Below, in pieces: positions 35,164 through 43,642 of a stretch of 46,541 nt of DNA. The stretch covers positions 1 to 46,541 of the forward strand of contig VIKE01000009.1 in NCBI GenBank assembly GCA_008080565.1, read 5' to 3'. Source of the DNA: Rhodocyclaceae bacterium (GTDB taxonomy: Bacteria > Pseudomonadota > Gammaproteobacteria > Burkholderiales > Rhodocyclaceae). The notes under the pieces are model-generated. The model did no database searches, was not told the origin of the DNA, and worked only from the letters and a program-made list of their open reading frames with translations. Each line of letters opens with the position of its first letter. The first letter of the stretch is position 1. Both the position numbers and the translations under genes were made by a program.

Positions 35164-36410
35164 TTCAGGAAAGGGAAATCCGGCTCGGCCAGCGCGCCGC
35201 TCATCAGGTCGGCCAAGGCCGCCGCCGAGCCGCACGCCATCGTCCAGCCCAGCGTGCCGTGGCCGGTATTGAGCCACAGGTTGCCATAACGTGTCTGGCC
35301 GATGATCGGCACGTTCGACGGCGTCGCCGGACGCAGGCCGCACCAGAACTCGGGCTCGCCGACCGTTTTGAGTTCGGGGAAAAGCTGGCGGGTGCGCGCG
35401 ATCAGCGCCTGGCAACGCACCGGATTTAGATCCAGGTTGAAGCCGTTGAATTCAGCCGTGCCAGCGACGCGCAGGCGGTTGCCGAGGCGGGAAAAGACCA
35501 GCTTGCACTCGTCGTCGGTGACGCTGACCGTCGGCGCGACGCTATCTTCAGCCAGCGTCAGCGTCGCCGAATAGCCCTTGGCCGGATAGACCGGCAGGCT
35601 GATGCCGAGCGGTTTGAGCAGCTGCGGCGAATAACTGCTCAGGGCGACCACGTAAGCGTCGGCCGTCAGCAACTCGGCCCCGTTCCCGCCTTGCGCGACA
35701 ACGCCGGCGATCTGGCTGCCGCCGGCCGCAATGCGTTCGATGGCTGTGCCAAAACGGAAATCGACACCGAGGGCAGCCGCCCGCTCGGCCAGGGCACAGG
35801 TAAATTTCTTGGCGTCGCCGGTTTCGTCGGAGCGAGTGTAGTCGCCACCAACCAGCAGCGCCTTGGCGCCGGCCAGCGCCGGTTCAATTTTCAGGCATTT
35901 TTCGGTGTCGACCGTGAGACGATCCAGGCCAAACTGACGCATCAATTGTGCCGCCTCGACCGCCGCCGAAAACTCCTGGCGATCGGTGTAAATATGCAGG
36001 ATGCCGCGCTCGAGATGGTCGTATTCCAGCGCCAACTCCTGACGCAACGCCTGCAGGCGGCCACGACTGTACAGCGCCATCGCGACAATCGCCGCGATGT
36101 TGCGGCGGGTCCGGCCGGGCAGGCATTCGCCGAGAAAGCGCAGGCCCCAGGCCAGTTGCGCCGGATCGGCCCGCCAGCGCCAGAGCAAGGGCGCATCTTC
36201 GCGCCCCAGCCATTTCATCAGGTGGGTCAGTACATGGGGATTGGCCCATGGCTCGGCATGAGAAACTGAAATCTGCCCGCCATTGGCAAAGCTCGTTTCG
36301 TCGGCGGCCGCCGGCTGACGGTCAATGACCGTCACCTGATGCCCGGCGCGGGCGAGATACCACGCGCTGGTGGTCCCCACAACGCCGGCCCCCAGCACCA
36401 GCACTCTCAA
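35157..36410 (-). CDS. dadA: D-amino acid dehydrogenase small subunit-type flavoprotein
   Basis: A 417-residue FAD-dependent oxidoreductase of the DAO family. It has an N-terminal Rossmann motif GAGVVG (7-12), the E/D-ending second strand (VTVIDRQP), the DadA signature TSFANGGQISVSHAEPWANP and the C-terminal PIIGQTRYGNLWLNTGHGTLGWTMACGS, quoted in parts. It oxidises D-amino acids (mainly D-alanine) to keto acids at the membrane, passing electrons to quinone. The start is a TTG overlapping the spoT stop (TTGA) with GGGGAGG 7-8 nt upstream. It is co-transcribed with spoT and the tatD-like gene. Confidence 0.92.
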   Translation of the reverse strand: MRVLVLGAGVVGTTSAWYLARAGHQVTVIDRQPAAADETSFANGGQISVSHAEPWANPHVLTHLMKWLGREDAPLLWRWRADPAQLAWGLRFLGECLPGRTRRNIAAIVAMALYSRGRLQALRQELALEYDHLERGILHIYTDRQEFSAAVEAAQLMRQFGLDRLTVDTEKCLKIEPALAGAKALLVGGDYTRSDETGDAKKFTCALAERAAALGVDFRFGTAIERIAAGGSQIAGVVAQGGNGAELLTADAYVVALSSYSPQLLKPLGISLPVYPAKGYSATLTLAEDSVAPTVSVTDDECKLVFSRLGNRLRVAGTAEFNGFNLDLNPVRCQALIARTRQLFPELKTVGEPEFWCGLRPATPSNVPIIGQTRYGNLWLNTGHGTLGWTMACGSAAALADLMSGALAEPDFPFLKC

Positions 36411-38560
36411 GTGTCGCCTCCCCTTTCACGGGTAATGCGAGTGACCTCCGGGATGTGGCGCATGCCGCGCATGACCTGCGCCAGATGATTGCGATGGGCA
36501 ACCTGGATGGTGAAGCGCAGCGAGGTAAACAGACGTTCCGGGTCGGCATCCATCGAAACATGCTCGATGTTCGAACCGGCCTCGGCAATGGCCGAGGCAA
36601 CCTGAGCCAGCACGCCGCGCGCATTCTTGACCTCGACGTTGATGCGGATATCGAACAGCTTGCCCTCTTCCGGCTCCCATTCGACGTCGATCCACTTTTG
36701 CGGCTCGGTTGAGCGTGACTTGCGGATTGCCTGGCAGTCGTGCGTGTGAATGATCAGGCCGCTGCCCTTGCGGATCGAGCCGATGATCGGATCGCCGGGA
36801 ATCGGCTGGCAACAGCGCGCCAGCTGGATAGCCATGCCTTCGGTGCCGTGGATCGCCAGCGCCATGCCGCTCGGCACGTCATGCGCCATGTCCTCGCGGG
36901 CCAGCAGGCGGCGGGCGACGACCGAAGGCAGCCGCTTGCCGAGGCCGATTTCGGTATAAACCTCTTCGATATTCTTCTGGCCGCCGGACTTGACCATCTG
37001 ATCCCAGGCCGCCGTCGGGATCGAAATCGGGACAACGCCGAGCGACAGCAATTCCTGGCGCAGCAGGCGCTCGCCGAGGCGGGCCGACTCCTCGTTCTGC
37101 ATGGTGCGCAGGAAATGGCGGATCTTGCTGCGTGCCCGGCCGGTCTTGACATAGGTCAGCCACACCGGGTTCGGGCTGGCCTGTGGCGAGGTGATGATCT
37201 CGACCAGATCGCCATTGCGCAGATCGGTGCGCAGCGGTGCCAGCTCGTGATTGACGCGGGCCGCCGAGCAGTGGTGACCAACGTCGGTATGCACCGCGTA
37301 GGCAAAGTCGACCACCGTCGCACCGCGCGGCATGGCCATGATCTTGCCCTTCGGCGTGAAGACGTAAACCTCGTCCGGGAAGAGATCGATCTTGACGTTC
37401 TCGAAGAACTCGGCCGAATCGCTGGTCTGCATTTCGAGCAGCGATTGCAGCCATTTGTGCGTCTTGATCTGCAGGTCGGCGCTCGACTCGTCCATGTCCT
37501 TGTACAACCAGTGGGCGGCGACGCCCTCTTGCGCCACATTGTGCATTTCGCGCGTGCGAATCTGCACTTCGACTGGCGTGCCATAAGGGCCGATCAGTGT
37601 CGTGTGCAGCGACTGATAGCCGTTGGCCTTGGGAATCGCGATGTAGTCCTTGAACTTGCCGGGCACCGGCTTGAACAGGCTGTGCAGCGCGCCCAGGGCC
37701 AGATAGCAGGTTGGCACGTTGTCGACGACGACGCGGAAGCCGTAAATATCGAGCACCTGCGAAAACGACAGGTGCTTGTCCTTCATCTTGCGGAAAATCG
37801 AGTACAGGCTCTTCTCGCGGCCAAACACCTCTGCCTTCAGCCCGGCATGTGCCAGTTTGTCGTTGATGCCGTCGAGAATCCGGGTCAGCAGTTCCTTGCG
37901 GTTGCCGTGCGCGGTGCTCAGCGCCTTGGTCAGCACCTCGGCGCGATGCGGGTGGATGAGCCGGAACGAGGTATCCTGCAACTCGCGGTAGAGCTTGTTG
38001 AGGCCCAGCCGCAAGGCAATCGGGGCGTAGATTTCCAGCGTTTCGCGGGCGATGCGGGTGCGCTTGTCGGCACGCATCGCCGACATCGTCGCCAGATTGT
38101 GCTGGCGGTCGGCGAGCTTGATGAGCACGACGCGCAAATCGCGCGCCATGGCCATCAGCATCTTGCGGAAATTCTCGGCCTGCGCCTCCTGGTAGGAGGC
38201 AAATTCCATCTTGTCGAGCTTGGACAGACCATCGACCAGCTCGGCGACTTCTTTGCCGAATTTTTCGGCCAGCTCGTGCTTCGTCGTGCCGGTATCTTCG
38301 AGCACGTCATGGAGCAGCGCCGCGGCAATCGCGTCGGCATCCATCCGCCACTCGACAACGGCACCGGCCACGGCCAGCGGATGCGTAATATAGGGTTCGC
38401 CCGACATCCGCCGCTGACTGGCGTGCGCCTTGGCTGCGTAGGCATACGCAGCCTTGATTTTCTCTAGCTCAGCGGGGGATAGGTAATCGAGACTATCGAG
38501 GAAAACCCGGTAGGCGGGTTCTACATCAGCAGGCGGCAGAGGCGACGGCGCGGAATCCAT
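36407..38560 (-). CDS. spoT: bifunctional (p)ppGpp synthetase/hydrolase
   Basis: A 717-residue stringent-response enzyme. The N-terminal HD hydrolase domain has H60, H84 and D85 (LLHDVLEDT), so hydrolysis looks active. The synthetase domain (about 230-350) has YGFRVVVD, IPKANGYQSLHT and EVQIRT. A TGS domain (about 385-445, FTPKGKIMAMPRGATVVDFAYAVHT), a helical region and a C-terminal ACT domain (about 640-715) follow. Both catalytic halves are intact, as in SpoT/Rel, not RelA. It lies between rpoZ and dadA; gmk-rpoZ-spoT is a conserved proteobacterial order. Confidence 0.97.
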   Translation of the reverse strand: MDSAPSPLPPADVEPAYRVFLDSLDYLSPAELEKIKAAYAYAAKAHASQRRMSGEPYITHPLAVAGAVVEWRMDADAIAAALLHDVLEDTGTTKHELAEKFGKEVAELVDGLSKLDKMEFASYQEAQAENFRKMLMAMARDLRVVLIKLADRQHNLATMSAMRADKRTRIARETLEIYAPIALRLGLNKLYRELQDTSFRLIHPHRAEVLTKALSTAHGNRKELLTRILDGINDKLAHAGLKAEVFGREKSLYSIFRKMKDKHLSFSQVLDIYGFRVVVDNVPTCYLALGALHSLFKPVPGKFKDYIAIPKANGYQSLHTTLIGPYGTPVEVQIRTREMHNVAQEGVAAHWLYKDMDESSADLQIKTHKWLQSLLEMQTSDSAEFFENVKIDLFPDEVYVFTPKGKIMAMPRGATVVDFAYAVHTDVGHHCSAARVNHELAPLRTDLRNGDLVEIITSPQASPNPVWLTYVKTGRARSKIRHFLRTMQNEESARLGERLLRQELLSLGVVPISIPTAAWDQMVKSGGQKNIEEVYTEIGLGKRLPSVVARRLLAREDMAHDVPSGMALAIHGTEGMAIQLARCCQPIPGDPIIGSIRKGSGLIIHTHDCQAIRKSRSTEPQKWIDVEWEPEEGKLFDIRINVEVKNARGVLAQVASAIAEAGSNIEHVSMDADPERLFTSLRFTIQVAHRNHLAQVMRGMRHIPEVTRITRERGGDT

Positions 38561-38581
38561 CAGTCTTCACCGCCCCAACCT

Positions 38582-38788
38582 TCAGCCTTGGCCGCGGTTA
38601 AGCACTTCCAGACCAATCTTGCCGGCGCCCATTTCCTTCAGCGCAACAACAGTCGGCTTGTGCTTTTCACCGTCGACCAGCGGCGTCGCGCCATTGGCCA
38701 ACTGACGGGCACGATGGGCGGCAGCCAGGGTCATCATGAAGCGATTGGGGATTTTTTTCAGACAGTCATCAACGGTAACGCGAGCCAT
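38582..38788 (-). CDS. rpoZ: RNA polymerase omega subunit
   Basis: A 68-residue omega subunit with the family start [17 protein letters not shown] and the core helix [10 protein letters not shown] followed by [10 protein letters not shown]. It aids assembly of RNA polymerase by binding the beta-prime subunit and is part of a (p)ppGpp site in some bacteria. It lies 14 bp after gmk and 21 bp before spoT, linking it to the stringent-response gene. Confidence 0.97.
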   Translation of the reverse strand: MARVTVDDCLKKIPNRFMMTLAAAHRARQLANGATPLVDGEKHKPTVVALKEMGAGKIGLEVLNRGQG

Positions 38789-38802
38789 GGGAACCTCAAA
38801 AA

Positions 38803-39411
38803 TCAGATCATTCTTTGAAACAGGGCGGCGTGCCGGGCACGCTGGGCCCCAAAGCTCAGGCGGGAGGCGCGCACAACAGCGCGCAAATCATCCAGAGCCT
38901 GAGCCAACTGGTCGTTAATAATAACATAGTCGAATTCCCCGACATGGCGCATTTCGGCCTGCGCAGCGGCAAGACGGCGGGAAATGACGTCGGCACTGTC
39001 GGTGCCGCGGCCGGTCAGACGACGGGTCAGCTCTTCCATCGACGGTGGCAGGATGAAGACGCCAATCGCCTGTGGAAACAGGGCGCGCACCTGCTGCGCC
39101 CCCTGCCAGTCGATCTCGAGCAGGACATCACGATCCGCTGCCAGCTGGTCGGCGATCCAATTCTTCGAGGTGCCGTAGAAATTGCCATGTACCTCAGCCC
39201 ATTCGAGGAACTCCTGACGGCCAATCATGGCCTGGAATTCGGTGGCATCCACGAAATGATATTCGCGCCCGTTTTCCTCCCCCGGACGCGGCGCGCGAGT
39301 GGTGTAGGAGATGGAAAGCTGGACGGTTTTTTCCTGCTCGAGGAGCAGTCGAACCAGCGTCGTCTTGCCGGCACCGGACGGTGCGGCCACTACATACAGA
39401 TTTCCGGCCAT
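38803..39411 (-). CDS. gmk: guanylate kinase
   Basis: A 202-residue cytoplasmic enzyme converting GMP and ATP to GDP and ADP. The P-loop is APSGAGKTT (10-18), followed by [17 protein letters not shown] (GMP-binding, with S/Y/R contacts), the [16 protein letters not shown] segment and DIDWQGA-type [10 protein letters not shown]. Length is normal for the family. It heads the gmk-rpoZ-spoT block; a hairpin and a dispersed repeat lie in the 120 bp before it. Confidence 0.97.
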   Translation of the reverse strand: MAGNLYVVAAPSGAGKTTLVRLLLEQEKTVQLSISYTTRAPRPGEENGREYHFVDATEFQAMIGRQEFLEWAEVHGNFYGTSKNWIADQLAADRDVLLEIDWQGAQQVRALFPQAIGVFILPPSMEELTRRLTGRGTDSADVISRRLAAAQAEMRHVGEFDYVIINDQLAQALDDLRAVVRASRLSFGAQRARHAALFQRMI

Positions 39412-39453
39412 GGGACACCTCAGAAAAGCACCCGCCGCGGCGGGATTACCAAT

Positions 39454-39493
39454 TTGCTACGGTCAACTGGAAAAAACGGCCCAAATTGAAATT
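39454..39493 (-). repeat. dispersed repeat, copy C (between yicC and gmk)
   Basis: Read on the minus strand: ATTTGGGCCG, a T-run and CCAGTTGACCGTAGCAA, matching copies A, B and D. It is non-coding and lies next to the hairpin that follows yicC. Confidence 0.72.
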
Positions 39494-39516
39494 GGCCTGC
39501 GCGGTCCGCAGGCCAA
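39492..39516 (-). terminator. hairpin after yicC, probable terminator
   Basis: TTGGCCTGCG (39492-39501) and CGCAGGCCAA (39507-39516) form a perfect 10-bp stem with a 5-base loop, 15 bp after the yicC stop. On the minus strand it is followed by TTTCAATTT and then a T-run supplied by repeat copy C, so termination before gmk is likely but not certain. Confidence 0.65.
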
Positions 39517-39531
39517 CGCCCCACTACCAAT

Positions 39532-40398
39532 TTATTCCAGGTTCTGGATCTGCTCGCGCATTTGCTCGATGAGCAGTTTGAGTTCCATCGACGCCTGCGA
39601 CACCTCGGTGATCGCCGATTTCGAACCGAGCGTATTGGCTTCGCGGTTGAGTTCCTGCATCAGGAAATCGAGGCGCTTGCCACAGGCGCCGCCCTGCTTG
39701 AGCACGCGCTCGACTTCATCGAGGTGGGTGGTCAAACGCGCAAGCTCTTCGGCCACATCGATGCGTGTCGCGAAGACGGCAACCTCCTGGAGGACGCGGT
39801 CGTCGCTGGCACCGCCCAGCGCCTCGGTCAGACGCTGGCGCAGCTTTTCGGTGTAGATGGCCTGCGCCTCGGGGATACGGGGTGCGACGCGGCGGACGAT
39901 GTCGCGCATGGCGTTGACGCGGTCGATGATGGTTTCAGCCAGCTTGTCGCCTTCGCGGCCGCGGGTTGCCGTGAAATCGACCAGCGCGTCGCGCGCCAGG
40001 GCCATGACTTCGGGGCTCAGGGCGGCGAAGTCAACATTCTGTTCGCCGAACATGCCGGGCCAGCGCAGGGTTTCGTTAACTGACAGCGGCGTCGCCTCGG
40101 GCATTTCGCAGCGTACGCGTTCGTTCAGCGACTTCAGCGTGGCCAGCAACTCGCCGTTGATTTTGAGCTGATCGGCCTTGGCCGCCGCCGCATTGAAGGA
40201 GAGACGGCACTCGACCTTGCCGCGATTGATCCGCGCGGCGAGCAGTTCGCGCAGCGGAATTTCCAGCGCGCGAAGATCTTCGGCCACCCGGAAATGGAAA
40301 TCGAGATAGCGTGAATTAACGCTTTTTAGCTCGAGTTGCAGCGTTCCGTGCTCTAAATCACGTGTTTTAACGGCATAACCGGTCATACTACAAATCAT
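39532..40398 (-). CDS. yicC: YicC family endoribonuclease
   Basis: A 288-residue YicC-like protein (YicC_N then DUF1732). It has the family start MICSMTGYA, the KSVNSRYLDFHFR stretch, and the C-terminal block GKRLDFLMQELNREANTLGSK (about 242-262) that is strongly conserved. E. coli YicC is reported as an endoribonuclease acting on RNA, including small RNAs. It is divergent from the Ser/Thr kinase operon and precedes gmk, an order common in this class. Confidence 0.93.
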   Translation of the reverse strand: MICSMTGYAVKTRDLEHGTLQLELKSVNSRYLDFHFRVAEDLRALEIPLRELLAARINRGKVECRLSFNAAAAKADQLKINGELLATLKSLNERVRCEMPEATPLSVNETLRWPGMFGEQNVDFAALSPEVMALARDALVDFTATRGREGDKLAETIIDRVNAMRDIVRRVAPRIPEAQAIYTEKLRQRLTEALGGASDDRVLQEVAVFATRIDVAEELARLTTHLDEVERVLKQGGACGKRLDFLMQELNREANTLGSKSAITEVSQASMELKLLIEQMREQIQNLE

Positions 40399-40474
40399 TA
40401 TCGGGAATCCCTTGCTTTACAGTCCGGACAACACGCCCGAAAATGCCTGAAATTGCATCATAACCGCGAGCTCC

Positions 40475-41422
40475 ATGGCGCAACAAGCCAATCAGCCGTT
40501 ACCCAACGGTCACCTGCTGGAAGAGTACACAATAGACCGCCAACTTTCGCTTGGCGGCTTTTCCATTGTCTATCTGGCGACCGACACGGCCGGCCGGCAG
40601 GTTGCCATCAAGGAATACCTGCCGAACAGCCTTGCCCTGCGCACGCGCGGTGAAATCAACCCGGTCATTTCCGCCGAGCATCTGGGTGCCTTCCGCTATG
40701 GCATGAAGTGCTTTTTCGAGGAAGGCCGTGCCCTGGCTCGCCTCTCGCACCCCAACGTGATTCGCGTTTTGAACTTTTTTCGCGCCAACGACACCGTTTA
40801 CATGGTCATGGAGTACGAGCATGGCCGGACGCTGCAGGAGTTCATCCAGAAACATCAGGGCCATATTTCCGAGCGTTTCATGCGCGGCGTGTTTACCCGC
40901 ATGCTCAATGGCCTGCGCGAAGTGCACTCGAACAAGCTGCTGCACCTCGACCTCAAACCCTCGAACATTTACCTGCGCGGCGACAATACGCCGGTCCTCA
41001 TCGACTTCGGCGCCGCCCGCCAGACGCTGATCACTGACCAACCGATCCTCAAGCCGATGTACACCCCTGGCTTCGCCTCGCCCGAGCATTACGGCTCCCG
41101 CAAGGATCTCGGACCGTGGAGCGACATTTACAGCGTCGGCGCCTCGATGTACGCCTGCCTGGCCGGCAGCGCGCCGCAAGCCGCCGATTCGCGCATGAAG
41201 AAGGACACCCTGGCGCCGGCCATGATGCGCTGGGATGGCCAGTTTTCCGACCGCCTGCTCGAGATCATCGACTGGTGCCTCAACCTCAACCATCTTTACC
41301 GTCCGCAAAGCGTTTTTGCCCTGCAAAAGGCGCTTGTCGAGACCGTCACCCCACCCCGCCCGAAGCCGTCACCGAGCTGGATTGGCCGCTTCGTCGATAA
41401 ACTCAGGAAGCCGATGCAATGA
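40475..41422 (+). CDS. serine/threonine protein kinase
   Basis: A 315-residue cytoplasmic Hanks-type kinase. It has a glycine loop LSLGGFSIVY (about 24-33), the ATP-anchoring K46 (VAIKEY), catalytic loop HLDLKPSN (157-164, base D159), DFG at 177-179 and an APE-like SPEH. HLD replaces the usual HRD, so the activation-loop arginine contact is missing and it may not need activation-loop phosphorylation. There is no membrane helix or PASTA sensor. It overlaps the PP2C phosphatase gene by 4 bp (ATGA), an opposed kinase-phosphatase pair, in the gap between yicC and rph. Confidence 0.94.
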   Translation: MAQQANQPLPNGHLLEEYTIDRQLSLGGFSIVYLATDTAGRQVAIKEYLPNSLALRTRGEINPVISAEHLGAFRYGMKCFFEEGRALARLSHPNVIRVLNFFRANDTVYMVMEYEHGRTLQEFIQKHQGHISERFMRGVFTRMLNGLREVHSNKLLHLDLKPSNIYLRGDNTPVLIDFGAARQTLITDQPILKPMYTPGFASPEHYGSRKDLGPWSDIYSVGASMYACLAGSAPQAADSRMKKDTLAPAMMRWDGQFSDRLLEIIDWCLNLNHLYRPQSVFALQKALVETVTPPRPKPSPSWIGRFVDKLRKPMQ

Positions 41423-42336
41423 GATTCACCATTTATCAGGAAAGCCGTCAGGGCGGCCGCGCCAACAACGAGGACCGGACGACCTATTGCTACTCGCGCG
41501 ATGCGCTGCTGATGGTCGTCGCCGACGGCATGGGCGGCCATCACTACGGTGAAGTCGCCGCCCAGATCGCCGTTCAGACGCTGGCCGACGCTTTCCAGCG
41601 CGAGGCGCGCCCGGTGCTCGGCGACCCCTTCCGCTTCCTGCAAAAGGGCATGACCAACGCCCACCATGCGATTCTTGATTACACCGCCCGCCACCGCCTG
41701 AAGGACACGCCGCGCACGACCTGCGTCGCCTGCATCATCCAGGACAATGTCGCCTACTGGGCGCATGCCGGCGACTCGCGGCTGTATCTGATCCGCGATG
41801 GCAAGGTCGTCACCCAGACCAAGGATCATTCGCGCATTCGGCTGCTCGTCGAAGAAGGCATGATCACCGAAGCGCAGGCCGTGTTTCATCCGGACCGCAA
41901 CAAGATCTACAGCTGCTTGGGCAGCCCGCATCCGCCGGAAATCGAGTTCTCGCGCAAGACACCGCTTGACCATGGCGACGTCGTCCTGCTCGCTACCGAC
42001 GGCCTGTGGGGCGAAATGCCCGGCGAGATGATGGCGGTCGCCCTGAAGGGCGCCAATCTGCTGCAGGCCGTACCGATGCTGCTCAACCAGGCCGAACTCA
42101 AGGGCGGCGCCCACGGCGACAACCTGTCCGTCGTCGCCGTGCGCTGGGAAGACGCCTACGTCGAAACGGCGAGCAGCGCCATTTCGACCCAGACAATGAC
42201 CCAGGACGAAGTCACCACACGCCTCGACGAATTCGGTCGCAATCCTTCCTACAAGAGCGATCTCTCCGACGACGAGATCGAAAAGGCGATCGAGGAAATC
42301 CGCTCGGCCATCGACAAATACAACCCGAAAAAATAA
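41419..42336 (+). CDS. PP2C-family protein phosphatase
   Basis: A 305-residue metal-dependent Ser/Thr phosphatase. The metal-binding motifs are in order: NNEDR (about 16-20), [39 protein letters not shown] and [14 protein letters not shown]-terminal extension of about 60 acidic residues (from about 248) is not part of the catalytic fold and may dock the partner kinase. It overlaps the kinase gene and should reverse its phosphorylations. rph starts 8 bp after its stop, with AAGGA spanning that stop. Confidence 0.95.
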   Translation: MRFTIYQESRQGGRANNEDRTTYCYSRDALLMVVADGMGGHHYGEVAAQIAVQTLADAFQREARPVLGDPFRFLQKGMTNAHHAILDYTARHRLKDTPRTTCVACIIQDNVAYWAHAGDSRLYLIRDGKVVTQTKDHSRIRLLVEEGMITEAQAVFHPDRNKIYSCLGSPHPPEIEFSRKTPLDHGDVVLLATDGLWGEMPGEMMAVALKGANLLQAVPMLLNQAELKGGAHGDNLSVVAVRWEDAYVETASSAISTQTMTQDEVTTRLDEFGRNPSYKSDLSDDEIEKAIEEIRSAIDKYNPKK

Positions 42337-42344
42337 GGAAAACC

Positions 42345-43043
42345 ATGCGCCCCAGCCAACGCCAGCCGGACCAGCTCCGCACCGTCAAGATCACCCGCAA
42401 TTTCACACGCCACGCCGAAGGCTCGGTGCTCATCGAAATGGGCGACACCCGTGTGCTGTGCACGGCCAGCGTCGAGGAAAGCCTGCCGCCTTTCCTGCGC
42501 GGCAAGGGCCAGGGCTGGGTGACGGCCGAGTACGGCATGCTGCCGCGCGCCACACACACCCGGTCGTCGCGCGAAGCGGCCAAGGGCAAGCAGACCGGCC
42601 GGACGCAGGAAATCCAGCGCCTGATCGGCCGCAGCCTGCGCGCCGTGACCGATCTCAAGGCCCTCGGTGAACGCCAGATCACGCTCGATTGCGACGTCCT
42701 GCAGGCTGACGGCGGCACCCGCTGCGCCTCGATCACCGGCGCCTGGGTCGCCCTCTACGAAGCGGCCGGCAAGCTGCCCGCCAATCCGGTGCGCGACCAC
42801 GTTGCCGCGATTTCGGTCGGCATCTACAAGGGCGCTCCAGTCCTCGACCTCGATTACCCGGAAGACTCCGACTGCGACACCGACATGAACGTCGTCATGA
42901 CCGGCAATGGCGGCATCGTTGAAATCCAGGGCACGGCCGAAGGCGAACCGTTTACTCGCGAGCAGATGAGCGTGCTCGTCGACCTCGCCACCATGGGCAT
43001 CCGCCAGCTCACCGCCGCCCAGCAAAGCGCCCTCGCAGCGTGA
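42345..43043 (+). CDS. rph: ribonuclease PH
   Basis: A 232-residue phosphorolytic 3'-exoribonuclease that trims tRNA precursors. It has the start [20 protein letters not shown], the hexamer-contact and RNA-binding segment [23 protein letters not shown], the [18 protein letters not shown] core and the phosphate-site [18 protein letters not shown], all intact. It is slightly shorter than the 238-residue E. coli form. The ATG at 42345 follows AAGGAAAACC; the open frame upstream is inside the phosphatase gene. Confidence 0.96.
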   Translation: MRPSQRQPDQLRTVKITRNFTRHAEGSVLIEMGDTRVLCTASVEESLPPFLRGKGQGWVTAEYGMLPRATHTRSSREAAKGKQTGRTQEIQRLIGRSLRAVTDLKALGERQITLDCDVLQADGGTRCASITGAWVALYEAAGKLPANPVRDHVAAISVGIYKGAPVLDLDYPEDSDCDTDMNVVMTGNGGIVEIQGTAEGEPFTREQMSVLVDLATMGIRQLTAAQQSALAA

Positions 43044-43051
43044 GTTCCGGC

Positions 43052-43639
43052 ATGAAAAAGCTCGTCCTCGCCTCCAATAACGCCAAGAAGATGAAGGAGC
43101 TCAACGCGCTGCTGGCGCCGCTCGGCTTCGAAGTCATTCCGCAGGGCCAGCTCGGCATTCCGGAAGCCGAGGAGCCGCATTGCACCTTCGTCGAGAACGC
43201 CCTGGCCAAGGCCCGCCACGCCGCCCAGGCTTCCGGCCTGCCGGCGCTGGCCGACGACTCCGGCCTGTGCGTCGCCGCCCTCGGCGGCGCGCCCGGCGTC
43301 TATTCGGCCCGCTATGCCGGCGAACCGAAATCGGATGTCCGCAACAACGAAAAACTGCTCGCCGACCTCGCCGGCCAAACCGACCGCCGCGCCCATTTTG
43401 CCTGTGTGCTGGTCCTTGTCCGTTCGGCCGACGACCCGCAGCCGATCATCGCCGAAGGCGAATGGCACGGGACCATCCTCGAAGCCCAGCGCGGTGCCGA
43501 CGGTTTCGGCTACGACCCGCTGTTCTACGTCCCGACCCACTGCCAGACGGCGGCCGAACTCGATGGCACGATCAAGAACCAGCTGTCGCACCGCGGCCAG
43601 GCCATGCAGAAACTGATCGCCCGCCTGCCGACGCTGTAA
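43052..43639 (+). CDS. rdgB: dITP/XTP pyrophosphatase (RdgB/HAM1)
   Basis: A 195-residue house-cleaning enzyme that hydrolyses dITP, ITP and XTP to the monophosphates. The family motifs ASNNAKKMKEL (8-18), ALADDSGL (catalytic acidic residues), PGVYSARYAGE and FGYDPLFY are present. A GTG at 43040, overlapping the rph stop (GTGA), would add four residues; I prefer the ATG because KKLVLASNN is the usual N-terminus, but the coupled GTG is possible. hemW starts 3 bp downstream. Confidence 0.95.
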   Translation: MKKLVLASNNAKKMKELNALLAPLGFEVIPQGQLGIPEAEEPHCTFVENALAKARHAAQASGLPALADDSGLCVAALGGAPGVYSARYAGEPKSDVRNNEKLLADLAGQTDRRAHFACVLVLVRSADDPQPIIAEGEWHGTILEAQRGADGFGYDPLFYVPTHCQTAAELDGTIKNQLSHRGQAMQKLIARLPTL

Positions 43640-43642
43640 ACC

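Noticed and set aside
35881..35920. Possible fifth copy of the dispersed repeat inside dadA
   Set aside because: It has TTCAATTTT and CGACCGTGAG in the right order, but the alignment needs gaps and the dadA reading is normal there, so chance similarity is likely.
36740..38467. 575-codon open frame antisense to spoT
   Set aside because: Shadow frame caused by GC-rich third positions of spoT; composition is unlike a folded protein.
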